Shown in pieces: positions 14,201 to 29,200 of a DNA stretch of 64,000 nucleotides. Origin of the DNA: Siphonodentalium dalli (Eukaryota; Mollusca; Scaphopoda; Gadilida; Siphonodentaliidae); assembly GCA_032622095.1 (NCBI GenBank), contig CP136063.1, positions 92,359,980 to 92,423,979 on the forward strand, written 5' to 3'. Numbering within the stretch: the first letter of the stretch is position 1; each line of letters begins with the position of its first letter. The notes below the pieces were generated by a model. It was not told the origin of the DNA and made no database searches. It worked only from the letters and a program-made list of their open reading frames with translations. Both the position numbers and the translations under genes were made by a program.

Positions 14201-17200
14201 AATATATGTTCTCGCTCACTGAAGCATGGGGATGTCCAACAGTTGGAAAGCTTGAGGTACCAGTTGGAAATTTTAACCCAGTGGGGAGGGGTGCAAACTG
14301 GAAGTCTGCGAACCTGGCAGTTTGGTCAGATTCAAGGGGAGGGGGTGCCATTGTAAATTTCAAGGTGGACATCCCCCACCCAACGGGGAACCCTCTAGTT
14401 ATGTCTCTGTCTCGTACATATAGTAGTACTGCTGAATTGGTCTTTAACCCATGGATTTTGGGAACTAAATTTCCCAGGTTCTCAAAACTAGTATTATGTT
14501 ACCCAGGTTGTCTGAAACTGGTATTTGATGCACAGGTTTGGCTCAGGTATATATTCCAATCAAAATTAGATTTGATTTGCGAATCTCATCCCTGATTCGA
14601 TTCGAGATTCGATTCGACTGTAAACCCCGATTCACAGACCCCTAATCCTTAGTCCCATTGAATTTGATCATGATTAAAGTGTTTGAATCATGGTATTTCC
14701 TACGACTAATATGACACTAATTAAATTGTTTAATCTCTTCATTTTCCAGGTCGTTACTTATTGGTCATTTCTGTGAGACCAATGCCTTTTATATTCTACT
14801 TTCCTGGTTACCAACATACTTCCATGAAAACTTTCCATCAGCACATGTAAGTTATCATGGTTTTATCTAACGTTTTTCAGTTATATATTAGGTACGATAT
14901 ACCAGAATTTGATCTAGGACAGCTTCAGAATATTCAAATTAAAAGCACCATTCATTCTGGTGTAAATAATAATTTGAGATATTCAAAATCATGCCATGGA
15001 TCAAACCCAGTCTGGAGTAAACTACATACCCACATATATATGTAATTCGCTCTCTTCGAAGATAAATATATCGCCTATTGTCGTTTCTTAAATGACAACT
15101 TATTAACTTACACTCACTGGACATTGGTCATCGGAGGTATAGGTGAAATGGCGGACGATGAAGCGGACAACGAAACTGTGATCTCTACATCTATAGATAT
15201 ACCAGTACCGGTACCGAAGGTTACGGAAATGCGAGATTACTCACTGAAAATTGACAAAGTTGCGAAAAAGAAATCGAAGGGAATGTCTGTTTATTTCGAT
15301 AATGTGGAAGTCAAAAACAAAGGAAGATGTGTCACAATCGATTTGGATACCAGGAAATTCGAAGCATACAGGTATGGTGTGACAGAAATATATTGGGATT
15401 TTGTTAAGCTGAAGGAGAAAAACGGATCAATTTGGCGTGTTGCCTGCGACAAAAAAGGTGTTGAAGTTGAGGACATTGTTAAAGTTCCAACCAGAAGTAA
15501 GTCGTGTATGCTAACTATTCATATATTCAGAACCCAAAACAAAATGATGTTGCAAGGACCCAAACCTAACATAATTTGGTGGCTGACTAATATTCTGCCT
15601 AATATATACAGCATTGGATTTAAATCTGTTTTTGACGGAGACATTCATAGTGTTGTTAGCGCTGTGTATAAACGAGGAAAATGTCCGCCTTGAAGCATGC
15701 AAAATATCAAGAAGCTGGATTGATAATTGATGCTCTTGATCTGGAACAACCGTCAGCGTCTGGGTGTTCTGAAAGTAATGTTACTGGAGAAATATCGGAT
15801 GTTAATGATCAGCACGTGTCGTTACTTATTGATAAACATACATCTGACATCACAAAGACTGTATCTTTTGCAACACCACATCGCACACACATTCGTACGG
15901 GACAAAAGGCAAGGAAGCTATGCAGCATCACAAGGGGAGATTATATAACTACATCTACGTTAAAATCATCAGTCGATGAGCTGCACGTGTTGGTTGAAGA
16001 GAATAAACTGGAGCAGAAGGAACAACAAGAGTCAATAGATGATATGAAAGCTTTGATCAGCAGCCTTCTCGAAGAACAAGCCAGAGAATTTCGTGGAGCA
16101 ACGCAAGAGCTTAAGCTGGAGTTGGAAAACATTAGGATAGAGAACACAACACTGAGAAAGGAAGTAGAAATGCTTAGGGTAGTGAAACATAATCTTCAAG
16201 CGACATCGTGAGCAAAAGGCACAATACATATTGACAATTGTTTAGCCAAGCCGAAGGTTCTAACACCTGATAAACAAACTGAGGATGCTACCGACGAAAT
16301 TCTAGTATCGACTGAGAACAGGTTCAGTTTAATTTCAAACCAGGATATTACGTTGGAGTCCATACCATGTGTAATATATGATGATGATCATGATGATGAT
16401 GATCATGATGATGGTGATGAGGAATGCAGCTCCGATATTGTTGACAATACTCAACTTTGTTGATGTCAATGAACGGCAGGCGAATGATGATGTGGTTCCG
16501 GTTCATTTGATACTCGGAGATTCGGTGATCAGAGGGATAATACCAGAAAGGATGTCTGTCGGGAATGAGGAAGTTAAATGTGTTGTAAGACCAGGACAAA
16601 GACTTAAGGGTCTTAGGAGATGGTTCGAAGATGACAATGCTTGTAAATATGGAAATGTACACCAAGTTACTATACATGTCGGCATTAACAGCTGTCGGCA
16701 CAATATAGAAACAACAGACAGCGATCTGGAGGACTTTCATACTGAAGTTAGAAGGGCGCTACCAACTGCAGCTATCAGAATTTCGTCCGTGTTGCCAACA
16801 TTGCATTCAGACCGCATTAACAGGATGATTGAGAAAACAAATGAAAAATATTACGGATTCTGTTTGGAACATGGCTTCACATTCATAGACAATACTCCTT
16901 CATTCGTCAACTCGCGAGACAATGAGGTCAGATACAATGTGTATCGTGATAATTGGCACCCAAATTTTATTGGAACGAAAGTACTGGCTAAGAGCATAAA
17001 ATATGCTCGTCGTGACATTATGTTTGGAGGAGATTGGAAAAGTATCAGTGTAGTGTGCCCGAGAGATAGTAGATTGAGGGGATATTCTAACAGACAGCAG
17101 TCATCATATAGCCATGGATATGGACATCGTCTAAATTCATTGAATTACCAGCATAGGCCAAATGTTGCTGGTCCAAATAGTGAGATGCGTAAAAATTCGT

Positions 17201-20200
17201 TAAGGAATGAAATTAATCATATGTTTAGAGAGCAATTTTCATATTTCAGCGAAAGCTTGATGAAAAGATTCGGGAATAGCATGTAATGCTTTCGCACCAC
17301 AATACTTACTTACATGTATGCCATGTATTATTATTGTTGTATATTGATGTTTAATGTAAAAATCTATTCAATCCCAATCAAGCTTAACTATGCTAAGATG
17401 AAATATATACCACTATCGATTTATCAAATGCTCGATACACATGTAAATAGATCGAAGCGGGTGTTTTATCTCCGATGACCTAGTCCAATTTAATGATACC
17501 AATTTAAATATGTCAAATGATGTAATATCAACAATTCACTCTTTAACACACAATGTATGTTACACCGCGTTGAATGCACAAGGCATTGTTAACAAAATTA
17601 ATGATTCTGATTTCATACGGCAATTAGATCGATATGATTTCATAACTATTTCAGAAACTTGGCATCAAGACCCCGGGAATATAAGTTTAACTGGCTATCA
17701 ATGTATTGATTTGAGCAGAAATACAAAAGATAACGAGAAAGGTGGAATAGCATTTTATTTTAGATCAAAGTATGCGAAGTTTGTTACACGTGTTCATAAC
17801 ATTCACGATATTGCGTTATGGGTAGAGTTTAACGGAGAAATATTTGGTCAAAAGTCTGATGTCATTTTCGTTTCTGTTTATCTGCCCCCACAAAATTCTA
17901 CTTATTGGAAAACAAGAGATGGTTACGATTTCGTCTTTAGAGATATCGAGACAGAACTCCGCAAATATGACCCAACATCGCTTATCATTCTGGGTGGAGA
18001 CTTTAATGCACGGACAGGCGGAAGGCCGGATTATGTCTTGTTTGATGAGGACAGGTTCACAACATCATCTGAAAGTTATGTCTTAGATAGTGCGAAAGAC
18101 AGGGCTAGTTTAGACAAAGAAACAAATTCGTTTGGACTTAATTTGCTAAAACTCTGTAAATCGGCGTCCATGAGAATAGTGAATGGTCGCAAACCTGGTG
18201 ATTCTTTTGGAAATTATACGAGTTTTCAGTATAATGGTGCGAGTTTAGTGGATTACGTGATTATTTCAGACAGATATTTATCCGATGTGAGTTACTTTTG
18301 TGTTAAACAACCTACTGAATATTCAGATCACTGTCAACTAGCAATACATATGAACATAAAGTCACAAGATGTCAATAAAACTGCATTTAAATATCATTAT
18401 ACGAAACCGCACGGTGTGGCTAAATGGTCTCGAGATAGTGATGCTAAAGTAAAACAGGCTCTGGTAGATGCTGATATGCAACACCGCTTATTGAAAGTTA
18501 GATCAAACGTATACGCACGCGATAAGAACGGAATAGAACAAGCTGTGCGCGATTATGATAATATCGTGAATTCTGTTAATGCCACCGCAACTCAATTTGT
18601 TAAAAGTAAAAATAAACAAATGCAAAGGAAACGTAAATGGTTTGATGCAAAATGCAAAGAATTGAAAAAACATATGAAGCACGCGAGTAAAGAAATGAAG
18701 CGATACCCTCGCAATGCAGATCTCCGAAATGAGTTTTTCGCAGCTAAAAAAACTTATAAAAGAGAAACAAAAAAGAAATCAAAATTGTATTATCAGGAAA
18801 TATCGGAAAACCTGGATGATATTGAGACAAGTGACCCTTCGGAATATTGGCGTATAATTAATGGTCTTAGACCACGAAAAGTTGAAATGAATTATTTGCA
18901 CCCTGATGAATGTGTAGATTTTTTTAAAGAACTTTTATGTAAAGAAATAATTCCACGAGACGAAAATGACCGTGTGCGGGGAACGCCGCGCATAGATATA
19001 GATCAAAATATTAGCGACGAAGAGATAACATCGGAAGAAATACTAAAATGCCTTAAGCTCTTGAAAAATAGGAAATCTTCTGAAAATGGAAATATTTCAA
19101 ATGAATTTCTTAAATCAGTAGTACCGGAGATAATAGATGAGACAACAAAACTGTTCTATCTAGTGTTATGTTCCGGACATTACCCTAAACATTGGAGTTT
19201 TTCACTCATAAAGACGCTCTATAAAAAGGGAGATCGACATGATCCGAATAATTATCGCCCGATTGCTCCGACAAATAACCTAGGTAAACTTTTCAACAAA
19301 ATAATTAACACCAGGATAAATAACCACCTCGAGGAGAATGATCTGATCAGTGACAATCAGTTTGGTTTTCGGACGAATCATAGTACAATTGATAGTGCAT
19401 TTGTTTTAAATACCATTGTGAAGAAATACAAGCAGAAAAATATGCCCATTTATGCTGCATTCATTGATTTCAAAAAAGCGTTCGACTCAGTAGATAGATC
19501 GTTAATGTTACACAAAATACGTGATTATGGAATTTCTGGTAAAATAAATCAGTGTATACGTTCAATGTATCAAGCAAGCTACATAAGTGTGAAAACAGAG
19601 GCAGGCGTTGGACCACAACTTCTATCAACTATTGGAGTAAGACAAGGCTGTTCAATTTCACCCACGCTGTTTAAAATGTATATTGATGACCTAAGGTATT
19701 CATTTGACTCGACTTGTAATCCCGTTATTCTAAATAATCGGCCGATCAGTCATCTTTTATTCGCAGATGACCTTGTAATAATATCGGAAACGAAAGAAGG
19801 TTTACAGAAATGCTTGAATAACTTGGAAAATTATGCAACAGATAATAGTCTCACTGTTAATGTAAATAAAACAAAATGCATGGTTTTTAGATCTCGCAAG
19901 TCAAAATATGAACCGAAATTCATATTTCGATCGAAGCCACTGGAAATGGTTGGGGATTATATGTATTTGGGTCTAAAATTCAGTGCAACTGGCAAAACGT
20001 TAAAATCGCAGGAGCATTTGAGTGCAAAGGCATTAAAATCAATGTTTTTCCTAACACAATCTATTCCATCAAGACTTCAGCTAACGACCCCTACAAAATG
20101 CAAGTTGTTTGATAAACTAATAAAACCAGTAATGTTGTATGGTTGTGAAGTATGGCTGGGAGATGTGCCGAATCTGCATACTGATTCTTTACCTTGCGAG

Positions 20201-23200
20201 CAGGTTCAATTGAAATTCTGCAAAAATGTACTTTGTATAAATAGAAAAGCGTCGAACCATGCTTCTCGTGCAGAACTGGGTAGATTCCCCATATTTCATG
20301 ACGCGGTTTTAAAGAGTTTCAGATATAGGAATAAAATTTCTAAGTCAAAGCGTCATACATTAGTTTATGCGGCCTACGTTGAATCAACTAATTCGAAATT
20401 TTCCACGGAATCGTGGAATGTATTACTACTGAACTTGGAATCGATATTGCCGAAGACAGTGGAATTCAAGAACAAGAACTAATAAAAAAGCTGAAAATAG
20501 ATCACATTAACTGTTTTGTGAAGGACGTTTTTGATGATACGAGATCAATCGGTGGTAATAAACTAAGAACGTATCGCATTTTCAAACGCAGATATGAGGT
20601 GGAACCGTATATTACCAATACCAAATCTTCTGACGCGAGAACTCTCTTTACAAGGTTACGCGTAAGTAATCACAAGCTTGAGATTGAGAAGGGAAGACAC
20701 AAACAGCCCCCGTCAGATATAGAGGATAGAATATGTCCTCTCTGTAGGACAAACTCGGTTGAGACCGAATCACACTTTGTTATGAATTGTTCGGCATACG
20801 AAAACATTCGCATCAGTTGTTTCGCAGCAATAGGGCGAGTATAAAACCGATTTCCACAGAATGACAGAAGACAATAAATTTAATTATATAATGGAAAATA
20901 GGCACATTGATACCATAAATATCATATGCGACATGATCCGGTCCTTCTTTGAAAAACGCCAGATTTTATCAAGTGCATAATAATTATAAGAACAACTTGT
21001 GAGTGAGTATACTGAATATAAATTTTGACTTAGTCGGGTTTTGTTTAATTCATGCTATTATTGTATATGTATGTTTTATATTATATGTTATATGCTTGCA
21101 ACTGCCCACTGAGGTGTTATTGCAATAAAATGTTGTATCTTGTATAAAAAATAGTGGGTCTGACGACCTTTCGTTCAGTTTTCATTTCCCAAACCCGGGA
21201 TTCCTTGTAATTACCGCCAATCAAAACTTAGCTCCAAGAAATGTGTGCCCCAATAAAAAACTAGTAACATGTCACGTGCTCTCGGTGTGGAAATTCCGAA
21301 GGTGTGGCTAAATGTTGTTAAAATAGTATCCATGACGTCATGTTATACCGGAAGAGAAATTCACAAATCGACAAATAAAGTAGATTGTTGACGAGCGGTC
21401 GAAAGTTTAAAATCAAGAATCACCGGAATTTGGATTGCAGGCAACTGTAATTAGGGTACAACTGGCCAATCTTTGTAGCTAATGATATGGTTGTGTAAGG
21501 TCGGGAGGGTTTCGGTGGGGTTGGTGGTAGAATTGTGTTGCTCTTCGCTCGTTTTGGCTGCGGTGGTACTACTGTACTGGGAACTGACAGATCGTTTTGT
21601 TACGTCATTTAACTTTTTTTTAGTTCTGTAGTTGTTTTAGCAGATAGTCCCGATATTCATGTATTTTTGATTTGTGGCCGTTGATTTGTGTTATTTTTTG
21701 ACAACATGGGCACAAATCGCCTGGCAAAAAAACAATTTGTCCAAGAGATCCACATAAATTGACATTTTTTATAATTTCAAGAAGATCTGTCTTAGTTACT
21801 GTACATATTATTTTGGATCCCGGAAGCTAGCTGTTTCCCTTTATTGTCAGTAAAACAACCGCCGAACGAAAAGTCACAAACCCTGCAACTATTAATTCCG
21901 ATTCTTAGAATCGGCTTCACAGGGTTGAAGCGGTCATGACGGCACTGGCACGTGACCTTGTTTACGCCTGTCAATCACAACTAATTTCAGATTTATATTT
22001 AGTGCGGTGTGACGTAATTTGGGGGAAGCCCACAACTGTTCAGAAATGAAAAGTTGATGAGAATGCAATAGACTCAGTATCAGTATGAATCTGAGTGTAT
22101 GTTTACATAGACTGGATCAAACCCTGAGTGCATAATAATCAGCCTTTGAAATTGGTATTTTTCTTCCTTGGCATTTCTATGACTTTTTCTATGGCATTGC
22201 ATTTTGCCATATCATATTTTGAGGGGTCATAAAATTGTGCGTGAATACCTAGCATAATCTGGATATCTGGATGTTTTCAGGTTATTTTATTAAAAGATGG
22301 TGAATCTCTTCCGGGCTAAATTACAACAACAACAACATAATTTTTATAAAACCCGATTTCAAGACTATACAACTACTTTTTTCAGTAAACTGAAAATTTG
22401 GCATAGTATTTGTCTATAAAGGCATAATAAAGTGGTGTAGTGATGTAGCTGAACAAAATGTCTGAATCAATGACAATTTGCATTGAAGGAGAGTACTAAC
22501 GCGATTGAGTTCGCCCTCTTGCTAAGTTGCTATGCTCTAAACGTTTCCGCAAGATCGCCTGAAGTTTATGTTCTAAAAATATCTCGTAAAACTGTCCCGA
22601 AAGGTTGTATGTATTATACCAGAAAAAATTGAAGCAATATAAATATTAATTGATAGAAGCTTTCCTAGACAGTGTCTTCGATTCAAATTTATTATTTTAT
22701 ACCCCGGAAACTACATAAAATTTGTTTGGACGAGATAAGCTATCATTTACATTGGCGAAGAAAAATGGGCCGTATACTGGTTTGACTTTGTCCCTATTTT
22801 CTGTCTGTCCATTTTTATTTGCATAGAAATTATTGTTTTTGTCCGTCCACCTGATTATCATAGCCATCATTTATTGGATCTCAATGAAATTAGTTATGGA
22901 TCAAGCCTGAGTTTAGTGTTCCTGTCATTTGCAGAATGAGGTCCCCAGAGGGTGCATTTAGTGATGCTATCCCGCATAGTTGGCTAGCATCACTAAATTT
23001 GACCTCTGGGGACCTCATTCTGCTTTGGCCTTATCTCCTCTGGAAAGTTTCTTTACTATAAAATTTCTATAGAAACTTCTTCAACATAGATTCTATTTCT
23101 TTTTTAGTTTACTTATAATTTCTCTATATCCCCAAATTGGCAGTTGACACATTGGATAATCGAGGTTTGCAATGGGTGTACATCACAATATTCACCATTT

Positions 23201-26200
23201 GGGAACTTCAGTCTGAGTCTATGTCTCCCATAGCAGATGAGGCCATGCAGAATGAGGTACCCGGAGGGTGAATTTAGTGATGCTAGCATGCTATGCGGGA
23301 TAGTGTCACTAAATTCACCCTCTGGGGACCTCATTCTGCAAATGACAGGCACACTAAACTCAGGCTTGGTATGGATATTACCATCATGAAGTGTTGATGA
23401 AGTTCACATTTTTCATTTTAGAGTTATTTATCCTTTGTTTATTTTAAGGTACTTACTCCGATTAAGCGCTCCCTCAATTACTATTTATCCAAGCTCAGAG
23501 TGATCAGATATCAATTTCTTAAATCTATTATTTTTCACTACCTGGAATATTTAGTGGACCAGTAAAAGTCAATGAGAAGACTTCTCGGACCAAATTGCGG
23601 ATGAAGATGGATAACTCTAAAATCAAGTGGCCTTTTTGTGTCAGATATTTGACAAACCGGCAAAATTTCGTTGAACAAAAAATTTATGAATACATGTAAC
23701 AGGTTTTGGACAATTTTATACTATAGTTGACTGTTGTTAGCATTATTTTTGGGCAAGTAAACGAATCTGATAACTGAAGCAGCATTTCAAAAAGTTTGTT
23801 GTTGTTGGAATCTGATGATATGGGGACCATCAAATCGGATTGAGTACCTTTAAAATTTTGGTTCCGTCCTGCCCATGTTTCTATTTAACACTGTGGGGGT
23901 ATGTCAGCAACCTAACTGCAACCTCTTGATACTTTTATTTCAGGGTTGGGTATTTAATGCAGTACCCTGGCTCGTGTCCATACCATGTCGAATAGGTAGT
24001 GGATTGTTAGCGGACTGTCTCATATCAAAAGGTATGTTTAGACAATAGGCTATTAAAGTGATGTGAAACACTCTGGTGTGGTGATCAAATAGAAATTGAG
24101 AATAATCTTGCTCAAATAGTTATTTGTTAGGAATATTAATCCAAATTGACGATACACATCGTCATTCTTATATATTAATTAAAGGCGATGAAATTATTTG
24201 TGTTAGATTATTGCCGACAGTTGCGTCCCGCATAGAGATGTTAATATTTACAATTGGGCGTAGTTCAGACGATGTTTTCTATGGAGTGGTATGGTTGATT
24301 TCTTTGAAATTTGCAGTGATGTTAGTAGAATGCTACATTCCCCAGGTTGGAATAGCATCTGAGTACTAACTTATCAATTTCACGCACACAAACAAGTCCA
24401 TAATATGTCTTCAACCACCTTATTCCAAGACCAAGGGAAGCAATTCCCAAATATTGTATAATTATTCCCAATTTTCACTGAATATTCATAGAATATCAGA
24501 ACAAAAATACACAATTAGCTCATCTACCAATCTTAAAGGGGTATTGCTGGGTTTTTTTTCTGAAAGTTGATTTTGAAATTGATTACATGTTACTAATTAC
24601 CAATGCTGCAAATAACCGTCTGGAGGATGAAGTATTTTATTATTTTAATGGATATTTCTTACTAATTTTCTCTCGCATAGTTTTTGTGATAGACATATTG
24701 TTTAATGATAAAAAATCCATGGGATTTCTTTTAGATAGAATTATTGTAGATCCAGTGGCAGTGGAGCCCAAAACTTGCAGTAAGTTTTCATGAAATATAT
24801 ATGACATTGTATTCAAGATGTAGACACCTCAAAATAAGAAAGTTACACTGTATCTCAAGAATCCTGAGGCTGCCCAGGACTCAAAATACATTTAATTTTG
24901 CGAGAATCAAATGCTGAATCAAGTTAGTCATAATTAAAGCACTGAAAATTGAAAAGTTTCGCAAGAATCATTACGAGAATCGATTTGGTGGTTCTCGTTG
25001 AATGTTATGGCTTGCTGCCTTACTAAGCACCTCAAAATAAATAAGATTCCGCCTGACATATTACACTGTATCTCAAGAATCCTGAGGCTGCCTTACTAAG
25101 CACCTCAAAATAAGTAAGGTACACTGAAAGGTACACTGAAATTTTGCGAAAACCCTGTGCCATAGGGCGCCTCGCATATATAAGATAATGCATTGGCATA
25201 ACAATATTTACCTTTATCTTATAAACCAGTGCAATATCTTCTAATTTATATACGAGGCTCCATATATAAGAGTATGCACTGGCGTAGGGTCTTTAATGCT
25301 GCACCAGCGCAGCTCCCGTCATGAAAGGGTTAACAGTATATATTCTTAGACTGGTTGAACTGTTGATATGGTGCGGGTGTATGAGATTAATTGGGATCAG
25401 ACATAATCACGCAAAGTACATAATATTTGTACTTATCCACAATCATTTTTGTATGATAATTTGGAAGTTATGAGGCATATCCACATAAAATAAGTATAAT
25501 TCTCAATCAGTTACACATCTAATTAGGAGATCAACGTACCCTGTTGAGTTGTACATTCTGGGATTCGAGCATGAAAACAGTTTGTGAACGAGCCTCCAAC
25601 AGCTCTGCATTACATTTTTTAAAGGAAATAGCTGTGTGACATATATAACAGAATACATTGGCCTAACAATACAGTGTATCCCGCTTTATCACATAGCCTC
25701 GGTGCAAGAGGAATTTATGTTAATAAGCGTGTATGTTAATGTGCGGGATTCCGATATTTGGCCCATTTTGTGTATACTTTCTATGGAAATTTGACCACGT
25801 TTTCCGTCGCCATCATCAATCATTGAATATGACAGTTGTTTTATTTATTTTTTCTATTATTCTACTTTTTATGTCACCAAAATTAACTTGACACAACATA
25901 ACTTTAATGAATGATTGTAGAATCAATCTTGATGCATGTATTATGCATGAAAAAGAACCAGAAACAAGTCAATTTAAGCGCCGCGAGTCAGCTACCATTT
26001 TCACTAAATTCGACATCCGGTTACAAGTCAGGAGGAGTAACTCTATCTGTAGTGAATAGGGGATTTCCCGCTGGGAATTCCACAAAAAAAACAAGCTTTA
26101 CTTTTACTTTCATTATTTATTATCATCTGTCAAACAAACATTAAAACATGAACAATAAAACAAATAAAATTATTACATAAACATTACACACACAGTAGCA

Positions 26201-29200
26201 CAATTGTTCAAGGTATCCAATTGATGAATTCTGTGATTTTTCCTTGCCACGTGTTCTTACGACACCATTCCTGGAATGCTTTTTGGTTTTCATAAAAGTT
26301 CGGAAAACTAAATCCCGGAATATCGTTTTCCTCGAAAAACTGTCGTGGTGTTTGATATGTCTCCCTCATTTCTGATGTTGTTATTGGAATTCTAATTTCT
26401 TCATCGTCATCGTCGCTGTCCTCGTGATTTTCTGTGTGGTTGTCGATAACTTCCTGGCATATCTCTTCGACGGTGGGTGCTCCGACAGTTTCTACCGCAA
26501 CCTCCTCAGAAATAAATTTGTCCACATTTTCCTTGTTCAATGATCCCGGTAGATCAAGGTCATCAGATGTGACACATTCTACCTGACCCACACTGTCATC
26601 AATTGTCTCATCTTTCAGAATGAAACCACCTTTTCTGAAACAATTGGAAATTGTTTGCGGTTTAACGTGATTAGTCCACGATTCTGTTAGCATGTGAATC
26701 GACTCCAGAAGGTTGAGTTTTTTTGCAATGCTACCCGCGGTCACATTTTCGTCGGAATCTATTTCTTCAATAACCTTTCGAATGATCTCTTTTCTGTATA
26801 TTTGTTTTAAATTGGCGATTATTCCTTGATCGCAAGGCTGAATGATAGATGTCGTGTTAGTCGGCAGGAAAACAAGGTCGATGTTGGAAAATTTTGAAAC
26901 ACAGTCTTGTGGATGTGCGCTGCAGTTATCTACCATGAGCAGAACTTTCCTCTTTTGACGTTTTCATGTCCTTGTTGAATTGTGTCAACCAATCCGTAAA
27001 GAGAACTGCCGTCATCCAGGAATTTTATTGTTTTTGTAGGTGACTGGTAACACGCGAACACCCCTAAAGTAGCGTGGATCTTTTGATTTTCCTATGACAA
27101 GAAGTTTCCGTTTATCACTTTCTGACATGTTGCAACACACGAGCACTGTGTATCTTTAATCTTTAGATTTTTTCCCACCACTTACTTTGTCTGATTTTTT
27201 ACAAAGGGTCCCACTCGGTAACGCGCGATAATAGAGACTGGGCTCATCAGCATTGTAGATGTCGTCTGGAGAATATTTGTCAAGAAGCGTTTGCACTTCC
27301 TCGTCCAGCCACTTTTCAGCAGCACGAACATCAGCATCTTTTTTCTCTCCGTGGAAGCGTTTAAAAACTATCGAGTTTCTTTTCTGCCATCGACACAGCC
27401 ACCCAGTTGTTGGATTGAATTCTTTGTCTAGGTGTTTGGGGGGGGGCGTGTTTTTTTGATTTGTCCATGATTATCTCTCCAGATAGTGGAAGATCCCGGC
27501 TACGAACATTCTCTACCCACGTATTCAGCGCTTCTTCAAACATCGCATCTTTGCCTAATCGCTGTCGCTTCCTGTCGTGATTCTCTGTTGTTTCATACGT
27601 TTTTTTAATCTCGTCGCGTTTGTTGCTGATGTACAAAATCTGCGTTTGTGAACACGCAAATTTCTTCGCTAACTCAGTCTGTGTGTACAGCTGTTGCTCA
27701 AGCAATTTAACAACTTCGTATATAACACCGAGTGACAAATCATTAGATTTACGTTTAGACATTTTGGAAGGTTATGATAAGAGAAAGTATGGCTTGAGTT
27801 TTATATGATATGAGTCAGACAGCGTGGGACTATGTCACCGGGTTTAAGTAAACATACTCATCCGTTTCCTATTCATACAACATGTTATTGCATATTTCTA
27901 TGTTTATAACCGGTGGTCTATCAAAATCTTATGTTATTAGAGGGTAGAAATTAACATACTAGTATAATACAGTGTAAATGGTTTGGTGCAGGAACAAAAT
28001 ATGGTTATAAACGGGATATGTTTTTATCCGTTATGTTAATAAGTGGGATCGTCTGTTTTTACTTTTATCTTGCAAGCCTGTGCATTCTATTATATATGCG
28101 AGGCTCCCTATGGGAGACTCACATATATAAGAGTATGCATTGGCACAGGGTTTTTAATGCTGCATAAGCACAGCTCCTGTCACGAAAGGGTTAATATATC
28201 CTCAGATACATCAGGGTGGAACAAACTTTTTTTTTAGGTGTTTAGATATTCATATTACAGATGGCCTACTATATGGAATCAAAATTTCACAAATAATATT
28301 AATTTTCAGGCACTGTCTTGAAGGCTATAGCTATTTTTAGTTCATATTTGCATATTTTTAAATATTTGTATACATTCCAGGTTACTCAGTGTCTTTCGTT
28401 AGGAAATTAATGGAGGTGAGTTTAAAGTGATGTGAAACACTCCGGCAGGGTGATCAAATAGAAATGGAGAATAATGTTGTTCAAAGTAGATATTTTTACA
28501 AATATATCCAAATTGACAACACACACCGTCATTCTTATATATTAATTACATGCAGCGACTGTCAATGGCAAAATGGATTTTGTTAGTTTATCGCTGATAG
28601 ATGCATCCCAAATCGAGTAGTAAATATTTACAAATGAGCGTAGTTCAGATGATGTTTTCTATGGAGTTGTACGGTAGATTTGCTTCAGATTTTCAGCAAT
28701 GTTAGTAGAGTGTTACATCCCTCCAGATGAATAATAGAACCTTTGAATGTATACTTCTACAACTGAGTGGGAAATCCATGGTATTCAGGTACCAAAGTTA
28801 AAACCCTTTCTATACAAAATGGATTCTCCCACTCAGTTGTAAAAAGTATACATGGAATGTCTTATTCATTTAATTTGGAGGGGTGTTCAGATAAATTAGA
28901 GCAGACAACAGACAGAAAAACATATGATATGTGGGAAATTTTCAGATATGAAGTTCAACAAATAACTTATTGTTTTTTGTTGAACTTATTATCTGAACAT
29001 ATCCTAAGGGATAACTACTCGTCAATGAGTATTTAGTATAGAAAGGGTTAATAAAGCATAAAATCACCATTCCATTTTCACTATCATTTTTCATTTCACA
29101 TTCTTATTTATGTACCAGTATTTAAAACGTCAGAAACTACCACTTGGGAGTTTAGCCCCTCATATATTTTACTCCAGAAAACCAAGTGCTTGTTCCAGTG

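Larger units (their letters stand above)
15124..21152 (+). mobile_element. Nearly full-length non-LTR retrotransposon (LINE), decayed
   Basis: The element lies in intron 6 of the SLC17A9-like gene, in sense orientation. The order is an ORF1 region (15148-17286, in three or four broken pieces), a 223-bp spacer, ORF2 (17510 to about 20980) and a short AT-rich 3' tail with caataaaatg near 21122 and a terminal tgtatcttgtata. The ends are approximate: I could not place the 5' end (somewhere about 15.04-15.12 kb) or a target-site duplication. The RT motifs and the C-terminal CCHC motif place it in the Jockey/CR1/I lineage of LINEs, but the clade is unresolved. Its ORFs are richer in balanced codon use than the surrounding AT-rich intron. 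Confidence 0.9.

Noticed and set aside
16378-16420. Methionine-rich N-terminus (MMMIMMMM)
   Set aside because: It is an out-of-frame reading of the GAT repeat that in another frame encodes the acidic linker.
16348-16740. Histidine-rich minus-strand frame opposite the LINE
   Set aside because: It is the reverse reading of the GAT microsatellite and SGNH domain of the LINE ORF1.
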